A stretch of DNA of 64,000 bases from Ipomoea triloba (GCF_003576645.1 NC_044930.1:18058959-18122958), one strand, 5' to 3'. Numbered from the stretch's first letter, positions 1 to 11,884 are shown. Translations and numbers: made by a program. The notes: a model not told the origin generated them from the letters alone.

Positions 1-2
1 TG

Positions 3-1525
3 ATGAGTTTGAACAGCAGCCTGCAGTTTGATTGTCCATGGGACATATATGCCACACAACCTGTACATTGTAGTAGTTTCTTCACCACCACAAGGACAAT
101 GCCAGGAAATAATTGTAATAATTTTAATGTGGAAACTGCTACAACCCGGGATGGTTCTCTTTCTTGGCAGAAGATTCTGAAAGAGGGCGATCCTGTTGAA
201 AGGCAAGGGATTTTGGATGCCATTATTGGTAATGGCATTGTTTTTGAGGTGATGGGTAATGAATATGGGCACCATTTGTTTCAGAGGCTTCTTGATTTTT
301 GCGATTCCACACAGCTTCAGTCCATCGTCTATACATTGGCTTCTAGGGAGGACTTGTTCATAGATGTAGCTCTTCACAGACACGGGTATGTATGTATGTA
401 TATGTAAGCCTAGCTATAAAATAATTATATCCCTTCAAATCTCTCTCTCTCTCTCATCTCTCAATTAACTTATAATTACTCACTAATTTTTAATTTCTTA
501 ATTTGACACACATACAGTTCAACTGCAGTCCAGGCATTGATCAAGAAACTGAAAAACTCAGATTTTGGCTTCACCATTACATCAATTCTTTCCCGTAGGT
601 TTCTTGAACTGATGATGGATGAACGCGGGCGATATGTTGTGCAGCAGTGCTTTAATACCTTCAAACCCAGGGAGAATGAGGTACGTGGTCTCGATCAGGC
701 AGGAACTGATCCGATTGGAATATAATCCTACTATACATTATTGTAACACTCAGCTCGCTCTATGGTCTGATCTGGTCTCAGGTGTTGTATGATGCTGCGG
801 TGCGCTACTTCAGAGAATTAGCCACTTCTCAACATGGATGTGCATCCTTGAATGCTTGCCTGAGTTGCATTGGTGGGGCACAGAGGGCAAAACTTCTCAC
901 CCAGATCTCAGAACATTCAGATTTCCTCTCCAATCATCCTTGGGGGTGGGTGTATACTCTAACTAAACTTTAAATTAAAACTCTGATCTGCTTTTTTTCC
1001 TATTCCTTTTCCTAATTTGATACTTTCACCAGGCACTATGTGGTGCAGCATGTTCTAATGCTTAAGGATGAAAATTTCACCCGAATCATCTGCATCCGCC
1101 TCGAGGGTCTGTACATACACTTAGCTCACAGAAAGGGTGGCAGCCATGTTGTGGAGAAGTGCATAATATCATCAGAATTTGGAATGAGATCTGTGGTTGG
1201 GGCTTTTTTGAAGAGTGAAAAGCCATTCTTACAACTTGCATCTGATCAGTTTGGAAATTATGTTGTCCAGACAGCCTTAGAAGTTACAAAGGTAACAACA
1301 CACCTTTCGATTCTCTAACCAATTTCTTAATTAATTTCCTCATGATGCCCAGGCCAGGCTTTTAACAAACAAATTCTTGCATGTCTTGTGCTGCAGCAAC
1401 ATGATGTGGAGCTTTACAGGTCTCTTGTCATGGTTCTCAATAAGCGAAATGTACTTCTTTCGCGTAATGTCATCCGGAGACATATAGTCGATAAGATCAA
1501 GGAGTTGGAAAGCCAGCAGTGTTGA
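3..1525 (+). CDS. Pumilio-family (PUF) RNA-binding protein, 3' part of a five-exon gene
   Basis: Sequence-specific RNA-binding protein that normally binds 3'UTRs and controls mRNA stability or translation. Exons inferred from GT-AG borders and frame continuity: 3-385 (5' end open, gene may start upstream), 518-680, 782-945, 1033-1291, 1397-1525 with stop TGA at 1523-1525. Each intron is about 85-130 bp. The joined product shows successive PUF-repeat cores: YGHHLFQ, HGSTAVQ (across intron 1), RGRYVVQ, HGCASLN, WGHYVVQ (across intron 3), GGSHVVE, FGNYVVQ and a C-terminal RHIVDKI. That is about eight repeats, so the whole binding domain is probably in the window. Repeat 4 lacks the usual aromatic/basic recognition residues, as in the divergent plant PUF subgroup. 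Intron 1 contains a short CT microsatellite. The gene ends convergently with the thymidine kinase gene. Family is sure; exact orthologue is not. Confidence 0.93.
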
Positions 1526-2122
1526 GAAGTTTACCAAGGAAACATGCATACATATGTCATATGTTTGTACCTATAATCTGTGTCTAAGATAGATACTAGT
1601 TCTGTTTTTGTAGCCAAAATTTGTGACTGAGCCATGAGTTATTGTATTTTTAGTATAATTCTACAATTTGCATTCATTACATTTCAAACACCTGCTTTTA
1701 CTTCTTGTTAACAACATATATAGTATACCAGAAGAATCATGGAAAATTAAACCCAAGAATTCATTAGTAAAGCATCATTCAGAGGCATTGTCTAAAGATG
1801 CCCTCTGCACCATATATCTACACAAATTGAACATCATGCGCTAACTACCTTCTTACAAAGCTAAGAAGCATAAATGGAAAATTGCAGTTTTTGTTACCAA
1901 GTTATAAAATAATTGTCCCTACTTATTAGTCGTGCTTACTTTTCAATGTCAGTTATAACTTAAGAACGAAAAGTAAACACAACCAACAAGTAAGGACGAA
2001 TTTTACAATTATCTTATAACAATTTTCGCAAATTACAAACATGGTAACGCTAAAAATCCCACAGAAGTGAACTAATAGGTCAGTTGTGGATACACCTGAG
2101 CTGATCAACAACTAACTACAGA
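1526..2122. other. Convergent intergenic spacer
   Basis: AT-rich spacer holding the 3'UTRs of the PUF gene (+) and the thymidine kinase gene (-). No ORF of note. It contains one imperfect inverted repeat, listed separately. Confidence 0.7.
1901..2020. repeat. Imperfect inverted repeat, MITE-like hairpin
   Basis: The left arm 1901-1944 (starting gttataaaataattgt, ending cttacttttc) matches the reverse complement of 1968-2020 with one small gap. The arms are separated by about 23 bp. A folded non-autonomous DNA element is likely; no clear target duplication was found. Confidence 0.5.
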
Positions 2123-4241
2123 TCACGCTATAGCATCAGCAGTGTCGCAAAATTGAATGCGCTCGACCTGCTGCTGAGATTCCAGGACATCTCTAGCAGC
2201 TTTTTTCAACCCTTGGCCACTCACATAGTGCTTCCGGCATACAGGCATATACACATCTGCCCCAGCTATTATTTCTGTTCTCGTCTCCTCGGTCTTCCTA
2301 AGCGTAAAGTGTGCACATTCCCCACAAAGTTCGCATCGAGCTGTTAACTTGGTTACGGTATCAGCAATTGGAATTATATCTAGCACAGAGCCAAAGCTCC
2401 TTCTGCCAAAACCGCAAAAGAAGAATGCAATTAAAACAGGAAGAAATATTTGCTGTGACTTGGTGTAGCACAGAAAAGATTTGAGTACACAAACCAACAG
2501 CAGAATGACTTCATTCGCCTCAAAGAATCAAAATATTACACTAAGACAAGAGAACTAAGTGGGTGTCATACCTCAAGTAGTCCCCATCCAAACCAGAAAC
2601 AATTACAGTTTTGCCATCATGATCAGCAGCTTCACAGCAGAACTCATATAGATCCGTAAAGAATTGAGCCTCATCAATGCCAATCACCTCCAACTAAAGT
2701 AGTATTACAACATAAGAAAAGTTTGTCATGTGTTATTGGCAGAGAAAGACCGAAATCAACAAAAATAACAGTAAAGTACAATATCTTGTTAAGTTTAAAC
2801 ACTTCTTCTAGACAACAATTAATTTAGTTGTGCCTAGCATTTATATGCTACTATTAATCACTTAACAATCCCAAGCCTAATTGTTAACAAAATACTCCAT
2901 AGACTTTAGCATATCTCAGTTGTTAAATCAAAAGTTAACACCCTTTACTTGGTTATTACCTTATCATATGCTCCCGAACCAATTTTTTGTTTGAATGATG
3001 ATAGATTTGCCAAAGGCCAGCATGGCATTCTCTCTCCATCATGTGTCACAATAGAGTCCAATCCATATCTAGTATCCTTGTCTGACTTTATAATTGCAAC
3101 ATTTCTGCATTAAACACAAAAATACATTCCAATTATCATTTTTTTGGCATGATTTATCTCTTCCGATTTCCTTTCCAGCATGAATCAGCTTTCATATGAA
3201 AAGTAGCTTAAAGAAACCATAGTAACTTAATCCGGATGATTGTTTATTTGCTATGGAAGAGTATGACTTGATGTAGAACAGGAACAAGCATTAAATGGCC
3301 ATATTTATTACTTTCAAATTAAAGGGGGAATAGTCACTTAGCCACAACAACACAATATAGTTCTCCTTTAAATACATTAAAATTAAATGTTAAAGCTATT
3401 ATATGTTGAACTTACATTGTTGATATTTCTGTGGATAAATTATTCTTTAACAAATGCCCGTTTGAATTAATTTCTTTCAAGAATATTATGCGAAATTTGT
3501 GACTATGTTGTTCAACTTGAAGTACCATGCATACAACCAATGAGCATTTTTTTTTGAAACACTCGTAAATCTTTACAATGTAGTATTGTTATATACTTTC
3601 AATGAACATTTATTTATTTTCACATTATCAGCCTAATTTCTCAACACAAAAAACACCAAATACAGAACAGAAGAACTTGAATGCATTGCATAAAACCTCA
3701 TTTTGACAATCTTTAGGGAAATGGCACTCTATGAAATAGTTAACAAATAAATTTCAGCAGTTAAATGCAAGAAACAAATGTGTAAATAAAACAACCTCGG
3801 ACATTTCTTTTCAGGAAACATAATGTACTTAAGCTGACAGCAAAAACATGGTAGTGAATGAATTGAAAACCGAGAATTCACAAAGCAACAATATACAAAT
3901 AGGAATTGTGCAAACCTGCCATTGCCGATCTCGGCCTTGATCCTTTCCAGAAGAGTTGTGGTTTTCCCAGCAAACATAGGCCCCACAATCACATGAATCT
4001 CCCCGGGTTCCGGCAGTGAGGCCTTGGTTTGAAAGCTCCGAAGTTGATTACGTTCCGAAGCAGCTGAAACCCCAAATAGAGAAACTGCAATCTTGGTTCG
4101 AACGAAACTAGGGGTCTGAAAAGGCCTGGTGAGGTTGAAGCTTCTTCGGGCAACAACGCTTCCCTGCAAATGGGTGCAGAAAGCTGCGGGTTTAGCAAGT
4201 GTTGCGTTCAGAAGCGATTTCATTCTTGAAACTCTTAACAT
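2123..4241 (-). CDS. Thymidine kinase, TK1 type, with N-terminal extension (probable organelle-targeted form)
   Basis: Phosphorylates thymidine to dTMP in the nucleotide salvage pathway. Four exons on the minus strand, inferred from splice sites and frame: 4241-3916, 3104-2960, 2693-2572, 2402-2123 (stop TGA at 2125-2123), giving about 290 residues. Exon 1 has about 80 Ser/Arg-rich residues with few acids, like a chloroplast or mitochondrial transit peptide, and then the P-loop [10 protein letters not shown]. Exon 2 carries the KSDKDTRYG region. Exon 3 carries IGIDEAQFF, the Mg/catalytic segment with the general-base Glu. Exon 4 carries the zinc ribbon (CELCG, then VCRKHY) and the lasso region before it. 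All expected catalytic and zinc residues are present. An alternative in-frame Met lies at 4220. Intron 1 is about 0.8 kb and AT-rich. Arabidopsis has two TK1 genes, one of them with an N-terminal extension of this kind; which one this matches was not tested. Confidence 0.93.
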
Positions 4242-4598
4242 TAAAGATGGAATAATAAAGTAGGGGTTGTGTGTGTTTCTTTATCTATCACTTTCTTATG
4301 GGGTATTAAGTATGCATAGATGCGTGGAGACGGCGGCGGGGGTCGCCGCCGGGGAGAGCAGAGGCGATGGTTTAAGGGTTTTAGCTTGTTGGAGGAAAAG
4401 CAGCTAGGCCTAGGAGGACTGACCGAGTGAGGAGTAAAACACTGAGCCGAATCCGGCGGGCTGTAAATCTATCCTCATCCTGCAATACTCTCTTAATTTA
4501 AAAAATATTGACTCCTTTTTTTTTTTTAAACAAATATAAAAGTAGGCTTTATTTTTACATATCAAATTTGTAATTCTTTTATTATTTTCTGAAAAAAA
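4242..4598. other. Upstream region of the thymidine kinase gene
   Basis: Probable promoter/5'UTR. It contains a GC-rich self-complementary stretch near 4325-4355 (gacggcggcggg, then cgccgccgggg) that could fold in the leader. No ORF. The distal part is AT-rich. Confidence 0.5.
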
Positions 4599-4913
4599 TG
4601 TTAAATTAGCCTCTTTAAGTCGAATAGAGAGTGTAATTAGGCCCCTTAACTGAATAAAGCTTCATTCAAGCCCCCTACCAGTAAAATTGTTCAATTAAGT
4701 CTAAGTTGACTTGTTTATAAGGTCAAATTCAGTTAGGAGTCTAATTGCACTATCCACCTGACTTAGGGGGCCAATTTGACACTTTTTTATTATTTATTTT
4801 ATTTTTTAAAATTAAATATTTTTTATTTATTAAAAATATTATTTATTATAAATAAAAAATAAATAATATCTAAAACAAAAAAAAACACCCACCGGCTGTC
4901 GGACAGCCATGGC

Positions 4914-5508
4914 TAGGGCTCTTAACGAACCGAACATAAACGAGCGGAGGTTGTTCGTGTTCGTTTGTTAAGGATTTTGAAGTGTCCGTGTTCGTGTTCG
5001 TTTGTTAAGGTTTTCGAAAATCATGTTCGTGTTCGTTTGTTAAGCGTTTATTAGTATTTGACTGTTTGTTAACGTTCGCGAACATGTTCGTGTACGTTCA
5101 TGAAGAGGTTCGTGAACACTTAATTACCAAACACCTGCATATGTTCATGAACACAATTCGTTCGTGAACAAGACATAATCTACGTTCACGAACAATAACC
5201 AAACAAACAACACAACTATATATGTTTGTGAACATGTTCACGAACATTATTAAACGAACACTTAACGAGCTTGTTTGTGAACATTACTAAACGAACATAA
5301 ACGAGCTAGTTCGCGAACATTACTAAACAATCACAAATGAGTTTGTTCACGATCTCTTAGCAAACGAGCTTACCACTGTTCAGACTCTGTTCGTTTATTA
5401 ACCGAGCTCTAAATTTTGTTTGTTAATGTTCGTTTACCTTAATAAACGAACGCTTATCGAACACGAACACGAATAGTTTGTCGAAAGCTCTGTTCGCTAA
5501 CACCGCTA
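4914..5508. mobile_element. hAT-like non-autonomous element with 8-bp target duplication
   Basis: A 595-bp insertion flanked by a perfect 8-bp direct repeat GCCATGGC (4906-4913 and 5509-5516), the duplication length of hAT transposons. The ends are inverted: TAGGGCTCTTAACGAAC at the left against TAGCGGTGTTAGCGAAC read inward from the right. The interior consists of dozens of degenerate GTTCGTGAAC / CGTTTGTTAA words in both orientations, so the single strand can fold extensively. There is no ORF. It sits inside the 4599-6750 element. The target GCCATGGC is itself palindromic, which slightly weakens the duplication as evidence. Confidence 0.8.
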
Positions 5509-5933
5509 GCCATGGCCAACTTCCTTAGACGGCCGTGGCCGTCATGTCGGACAGCCACAACTGTCCGTGACAGCCAGTGGCTACTTTTTTTAATATTATT
5601 TATTTTTTATTTATAATAAATAATATTTTAAAGAGTATTGAAGGAGGGTGCAAGATAGTACACGTGTATCTGAGCAGAATCAGGTAGCGAATGAGCTGGT
5701 TAAGGCTATTTCACTTTCTAGAATGGGTCCCACTTCCACATCATCAAATTTATAAACTTTCTACTATCTATTCTACATCTTGCAAATTTGACAATTTTTA
5801 AAAATGGGGTCCACTTTCATTTTATATTATATATATAATAATAAAATAATAAAAAAAGTAAAAAAAAAAATAATTTATGGCAGTGGCAGCAAAAGCTACC
5901 GAAATAGTACAAATTTATGGCAGCCTTTAAGTG

Positions 5934-5966
5934 TTAGCAAACTTGCTAATATAGCAAGTTTGCTAA
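5934..5966. repeat. Perfect 15-bp hairpin
   Basis: TTAGCAAACTTGCTA at 5934-5948 and its exact reverse complement at 5952-5966, with a 3-base loop. It lies between the hAT-like insertion and the gap. Role unknown. Confidence 0.7.
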
Positions 5967-6160
5967 ACACGTAGGCAAGTAAAAAAATGTAAAAAGGAAG
6001 AAGAAATTTATGTGGCATGCCATGTCATTTAGAAAGTGGGTAGAATTTTAGGGATAAGGTCACCCGCTTGCACTTGGTGAAGAGACAGACTGGATGGAAT
6101 TTGATGAGCCACCCTTGGGATGTAGAAGCCAGGTCTGCAATGACCTCCCCCCCCCCCCCC

Positions 6161-6547
6161 NNNNNNNNNNNNNNNNNNNNNNNNNNNNNNNNNNNNNNNN
6201 NNNNNNNNNNNNNNNNNNNNNNNNNNNNNNNNNNNNNNNNNNNNNNNNNNNNNNNNNNNNNNNNNNNNNNNNNNNNNNNNNNNNNNNNNNNNNNNNNNNN
6301 NNNNNNNNNNNNNNNNNNNNNNNNNNNNNNNNNNNNNNNNNNNNNNNNNNNNNNNNNNNNNNNNNNNNNNNNNNNNNNNNNNNNNNNNNNNNNNNNNNNN
6401 NNNNNNNNNNNNNNNNNNNNNNNNNNNNNNNNNNNNNNNNNNNNNNNNNNNNNNNNNNNNNNNNNNNNNNNNNNNNNNNNNNNNNNNNNNNNNNNNNNNN
6501 NNNNNNNNNNNNNNNNNNNNNNNNNNNNNNNNNNNNNNNNNNNNNNN
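6161..6547. other. Assembly gap (N) bordered on both sides by poly-C
   Basis: 387 N. The left border is a C run of about 14 (6147-6160) and the right border a C run of 18 (6548-6565). A G/C homopolymer probably stopped assembly here. The true length is unknown. Confidence 0.95.
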
Positions 6548-6750
6548 CCCCCCCCCCCCCCCCCCATTGTATTTCCAAAAAAAAATATTTTTAATAAATA
6601 AATAATTATTTTGAAAAATAAAATAAAAAATACAAAAGTGTCAAATTGGCCCCTAATTTGAACTTAATTGAACAGTTTTACCAATTTAGAGGACTTGAAT
6701 GGAGCTTTTTTTCAATTAGGGGCCTAACAACTTAGGGGGCCAATTTGACA

Positions 6751-7150
6751 TTTTTTTCCTTATTTTTTCTATATGCTTACAATACTATATTATTTTTTAA
6801 AGTAATTTCACTTTTAATAAATACATAAATAATTAATTATATATATGTTTAGAAAAAAAAAAAAAAACTGTCAAATGCCATCAAATGCTACGGAATGCAA
6901 GCTTGCATTCGACCATTTTTTTGATTGTTAAAGACAACCTAAGCCAGTAACCAAGATGACAACTGTCTAAACTCTAAAATATCATATTGACCCAGCCTGT
7001 ATTACACACCTGCACACTCAATTTTACCTCTATTTCGTGTATAGTTAATTTTAATTTATTTATTTATGGTTTTGATATTATCATATATCAATCAATTGGA
7101 TATTTATTATCATCATTAAAATTTCATCTTAACATACTTATTTTTTACTC
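6751..7150. other. AT-rich spacer
   Basis: No ORF, RNA gene or convincing repeat structure seen between the inverted-repeat element and the probable Helitron 5' end. Confidence 0.6.
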
Positions 7151-7444
7151 AATCATTTCATATTAGATATAACTAGTTTTACATATGCATTGCATGAATG
7201 AGCTAATGTGCCTAATGTTTATATTTAAATAACTATTTCAAAGTATATCAATGCAAGATTATATATAATAAGTTCATATATATGTAATTGAATGTCGAAT
7301 TTGTTTATTTAAATAGGTAATTAAGAGTATATGAATGCAAGATAATATAGGAAATTCATTATAATTGTTACTAAAATAAATGTTTACAACTTTGTAAATC
7401 AATATTCTAAATACTTAGTCTAAAAGCGATAGTTTAAATAAATA

Positions 7445-7703
7445 CTCCCTCTGTCCCATTTTACATGTTCTATTTACTATTCATTGGTCAAACCAACTCT
7501 TTCTTCTTTGATTATTTTCTTTAGTAATTTTTTATTATTTTTAAATTTATTTTTTTTGTGTTTAATAGTACTTTTAATGTAGTTTCTAAATATATAAATT
7601 TTATATATTAATGCTAAACTTAATAATATGAAAATTTGGATTAAAAATTACTTCAGTCAAGCCTCGTTAAACGAACCAGACAACCATTTTGGGACGGAGG
7701 TAG
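7445..7703. mobile_element. Stowaway-type MITE (Tc1/mariner)
   Basis: 259 bp with inverted ends ctccctctgtccca (left) and the reverse complement of gggacggaggtag (right), flanked by TA on both sides (7443-7444, 7704-7705). The CTCCCTCYGTCCC end with TA duplication is the Stowaway signature. The interior is AT-rich and non-coding. Confidence 0.88.
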
Positions 7704-9582
7704 TACTACTTTTTGTTTGAATTTCTCTAAGTCTTCTTAATTCTCTTTTAGCATTGTCATTGTTTTCCTCCTTAATATTTGTCCTTTTCTTTTTTGTTGG
7801 TAGTGTGTCATTTGCAATTGCTGGTGGTACCGTGGTAGCATAGATGGCAACGTCATGCAATGCGATTATGGTGTAGGAAGCTGTGAATTTGCCATATTAT
7901 GTATATGACTGATATCTTAGTTGTACTATATGAACTCTTGATCTCTTGCAAGCGCATGCTGATATTTTGCAATGGTAGCTTTTTCTCCTACATGTTTCAT
8001 GTGGAAGTATTGAATAAAATATCAATATTTATTATATTTGTAAAAGGCTCATGAGCAGTACCTCTTGTTCTATTTTCATAACTTGTTTAATTGATGGTAA
8101 CAACAATAACTCTGCAAGTAGTAAAAATACTGATGCTGCAATGTGTCTAGTTTCATCAACAATTTCCACATCCATTTTGCACATGCTCGTTTTCAAGTTC
8201 ACAGTTTTGGAATTAGTATGAATGAGTGTAGTACTTGATTTTGTGTGTGTGTATGTTGATTCTTTTTTTAAAATTTTATTTTATTGAATTGATATTTAAC
8301 CTTTGAGTTAAATTGCTTGTCACTTTGTGCATAAACTTTTTTAAATAGTAACTACATCTTATATACCAAGTATTTTTGTTGTCAAGGTTGATGTTAATTT
8401 TCCCTTTAATCTAAGCATGTTGAGTTTAGAAGATGAAATGAATTGTAAATTTATATTAGTTCTAATATATTTAATGAATGCATAATAAGTATTTTACATA
8501 TAGGATCAATGAATGCAATAACGGTGGCTATTTTGAAATTTCTTCATTTTCTAGATTTGCCAAATTGATTGCAATATTGCTATAGTCTCGGCATTTTTTC
8601 AATGCGTCAAGTGTGTCACGATGTTCTATTGCCTTATATTGACATTTTAAATAATGACTTTTAAATGTAGCTATGTAAGATAATGATCTAATTAACATTT
8701 ACATATTATTATCAACATAAAAACATACTAGTCCTTTAGGTGTTATACTTGGGGTTCATTTGATTCAACCATTATTGTTGAATTAGTTCTTGTCGATAGA
8801 GAAATCCATAGTTTAAGGAATACGATTAGATAAAGTAGTAAAAGATTAAACATTTTAAATCATCTTAATAAAGAAATGCAATTTACTTTTAAAGTGAACA
8901 ACTATGATGTATTTCAAAGATATTACAGGGTAGTTTCCCGCTTCAATTTATTGGGTTATTTGAATACTCTCTTTGTCAACAAATCTTTCCCAAGTAGTTA
9001 ATATGATTGACTTCAAACTATTTTTTTTTAAATTTTTTTCATGGTATCAATAAAATACTTTATAAATCGATCAATATATAAAATTATTTTGTATTATAAC
9101 TTTGATATTTAATTACAAGATAGTGTAAAAAGAAGACAATGGACAATGTAGTGAATATAATCAATTATTGAATTTGAATGTAAGGAAGCTTTGCATTGGA
9201 GAAAATAAAGACAATATAACTAATGAAATTATTTCTCTTATTTAATTTATTGATAATATATACAATTTTTTTTTGTTGAATAAAGGCATTGTAGACACCT
9301 AATTCTAAATTAAAAAAATGCATATGTATTATTTTTTGTTGTAGCTACTAATTTATACTTATAATTTAATAAGAGTAATAGAGTAGGGAAGTCAACAACA
9401 ATGAAGTCATTATTTGTTTATTTTCATTCGTTGTTAAAACAAATTGTTTTGGAACTTGTCAATGATAATTGCTACAATTACTGTCGATAGATGATGAAGA
9501 TAAATAATTTAAAAATATATGATTACAATAGATATTGTTATAATGATATAATAAAAATTAACTTACAAATTTCTTTGAGAAT
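7704..9582. other. AT-rich non-coding stretch inside the Helitron
   Basis: No ORF longer than about 60 codons and no recognisable domain. This is where the Rep/helicase N-terminal region would be expected in an autonomous Helitron, so it is either deleted or decayed beyond recognition. Confidence 0.55.
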
Positions 9583-9846
9583 ATGTTGTTGTTTGAGGAA
9601 TTGTCTTATGATTGTGGCTTGCTTGGCAAAGAATATGATGTTATGGTTAACCAATTAATTGATGAGCAACAACATGTTTATGACACTATTATTTTTTATG
9701 TTGCGAATCATTCTGGTGAGTTGTTCTTCGGATATGGTTATGGAGGTACTAGGAAAACATTTGTTTGAAAACATTGTCTGCTGCTTTATGTTCTAAAGGT
9801 AAGATTGTTATAAATGTTGCATCAAGTGGTATTGCTTCTCTGCTTA

Positions 9847-10187
9847 GGGCATCCACAGCAACACATATTGAAGGGGATAATGTCAGCAAATTAGCCATGT
9901 AGGCAGAGAGAGGAGAGAGAAGGGTAGGATCCCTCTTGCAAATGAAGATATTGCTACAGTATAATCTGACAGTTTTTTTTATATACTTTGCTGTTGCACT
10001 CGTTTCGCGCACAGCAGCCGCCTAACGGGCGCGTGCACTACACGCACGCGCCTGACAACTTCAGTTTTATTTATTTATTTTTAATTTGATTTGTTTTAAT
10101 TTTTTTCCTCACTTATTTTCTCTTTCCTAATCACACTTACAAAAACTCCTAAAAAACCGCGAAAAAACTCCATTGATAAGCATGCTC
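9847..10187. mobile_element. Harbinger/Tourist-type MITE inserted in the helicase
   Basis: 341 bp. The left end is GGGCATCCACAGCAAC; the right end reads TTGATAAGCATGCTC, a partly matching inverted end. It is flanked by TTA on both sides (9844-9846, 10188-10190), the PIF/Harbinger target duplication. Removing the element plus one TTA restores an uninterrupted helicase reading frame across the junction, which fixes the borders to the base. The interior holds a GC-rich hairpin near 10027-10052. Confidence 0.88.
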
Positions 10188-10960
10188 TTATATCAGGTGG
10201 AAGTACTACACATTCAAGATTTGTCATTCTAATAAATCTTATTAAAGATTCGACCTGCAACATATCCCAGGGTAGTGATTTTGCTGAGCTAATAAAGTAT
10301 AGTTTGATAATTTGAGATGAGACACCTATGATGTATAAACATTGCTTTGAAGCTTTGGATAAAACTATAAGAAATTTGTTAAGGTTTAGTAACCCATTAA
10401 GTTGAACTATGACATTTGGAGGAAAAACAATGGTATTTGGTGGGGACTTTAGACAAGTAGTACATGTCATACTGAAAGGTAAAATACAAGATATTGTTAG
10501 TACAAGCATTAACTCTTCTTATTTGTGGAATAATTGTAAACTATTAAGGTTGAAAAGAATTTAAGGTTAAAAATAGTGGATTCTGTAGAAAATTTAGAAG
10601 AATTAAAATCTTTTGCCTCTCGGATTGCATATTTAGGTGATGGAGAGCTTGGTGGACCAAATGATGGCTATGTAGAGATTCGAATTCCACACCATAATAT
10701 ATTGAAACAAAAAGGTGATCCAATACGAGCAATTGTTAATAGTACATTTCCTATGTTTCAGTTTGAGAATTTTTATAGTGACTACTTAATTGGTCGTGCT
10801 ATTTTGACACTGACTCTTGAAGTTGATGAAATTAATGAGTACATGAATAGTATGAATACATATTATGGAAGAACACATTTTAGTTGTGATACGCTTATAT
10901 GATTGATTGTAGTACATAAATTGTTGTTGCGCTACAAACTTGGAATTCTTGAATGGGTTG

Positions 10961-11884
10961 TGATCGGTAAGGATATATACCCGGCCAAATGCGGTAGTCA
11001 GACGCTTAGCCCAAGAGGAGCTTAGGTTGTCTAGAGTGAGTAGACCACCAAGGGATAGACGAACGAATTGCTTTGGGGATGTCGAGCGACGAGCGGATGC
11101 GTGTTCGAAGACTTGGTAAAGGAGTTGGGCGGGAAGATAGATGAGTAAAAGAGTTAGGCGGATAGATGGATGAGTAGAGAAGTTAGGTGGGAGAATGGTT
11201 GAGTAGAGGAGTTATGCGGTTGATGGATGAATAGATCAGAGAAGTCAGGCAGGATGATGGTTGAGTAGAGGAGTTATGCGGGGTAGATGGATGAGTAGAG
11301 AAGTCAGGCGGGAGGATGCTTGAGTAAAGGAGTCATGCAGTTGGATGGATGAGTAGAGGAGCCAGGCGGCTGGATAAATGAGTGGAGTAGGCATGCGGCC
11401 GGATGGATGCGTAGAGGAGCCGAATGGAAGGTTGGAAGGATGAGTTAGGCGGATACTCAAACTAGAGGATCAAGTAGATGGTCGGGGAAGCTGGTTATTC
11501 AGGGTTAGGCTGACTCAGAGCGAAGGTTGGCGCGACGACGAGTCTGTTAGTCATAAAGGATTGGTTCCTCTTCCAGCATGAAAAGGAAACTACCAGATAT
11601 GGAACGTGATTTGGGGTAGATCCCACTAGAAATCAGGAGAAGATCCGATAACAATTAGTAAATAAATTATATGCATTGATTATCGATTCACTTACCTATT
11701 CTAGATTGATTTCTTGCCTTCCAAAGGCTCATTATTCACGTATAAATACGTTGTAAATGTCTGAACAAGGGCTAAGCTTTCCAGCCGTATACAAGCAATT
11801 AAAATCCTTTTTCGACGATATTTTGATCACTTTCCGGTAGTGCTAGCCCGCCGACTGACTACTCAGGTGGCCATAAAACCAACA
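10961..11884 (+). mobile_element. Solo LTR with 5-bp target duplication
   Basis: 924 bp beginning TGATCGGTAAGG and ending ACCAACA, flanked by GGTTG at 10956-10960 and 11885-11889. It has a TATA-like cgtataaatacg near 11738-11750. No internal retrotransposon region is present, so the two LTRs of a former element have probably recombined. It interrupts the helicase pseudogene. Confidence 0.8.
11130..11450 (+). repeat. Degenerate minisatellite inside the solo LTR
   Basis: Imperfect tandem copies, about 25-50 bp each, of a phrase like gatggatgagtagaggag followed by ttaggcggg. Units are variable, so the array is old or gene-converted. Confidence 0.7.

Larger units (their letters stand above)
4599..6750. 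mobile_element. Long inverted-repeat (foldback or MULE-like) element
   Basis: The left arm from 4599 (tgttaaattagcctcttta) matches the reverse complement of the right arm ending at 6750 (ccaatttgaca). Shared blocks include attaggcccctta, cattcaagcccc, gtaaaattgttcaattaagt and ccaatttgacactttt followed by a TTTATTTTATTTT tract. The left terminal block (4599-4781) and right terminal block (6639-6750) are each themselves bounded by inverted TGTCAAATTGGCCCC-type ends. The left block has about 70 bp extra. A second near-perfect inverted pair lies inside at 4831-4871 and 5590-5630. The interior is partly lost in the N block 6161-6547. No transposase ORF is visible. Target duplication is unclear because the inverted repeat continues into the A/T-rich flanks. 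Confidence 0.6.

Noticed and set aside
6025..6601. Long ORFs with poly-Gly or poly-Pro across 6161-6547
   Set aside because: Created by N and by the poly-C gap borders.
10903..10960. Possible 9-bp Mutator-type duplication (ggttgtgat) around the 10961-11884 insertion
   Set aside because: The TG...CA ends with 5-bp GGTTG duplication explain the site better: the next four bases are the LTR start TGAT on one side and happen to match host sequence on the other. No terminal inverted repeats were found.
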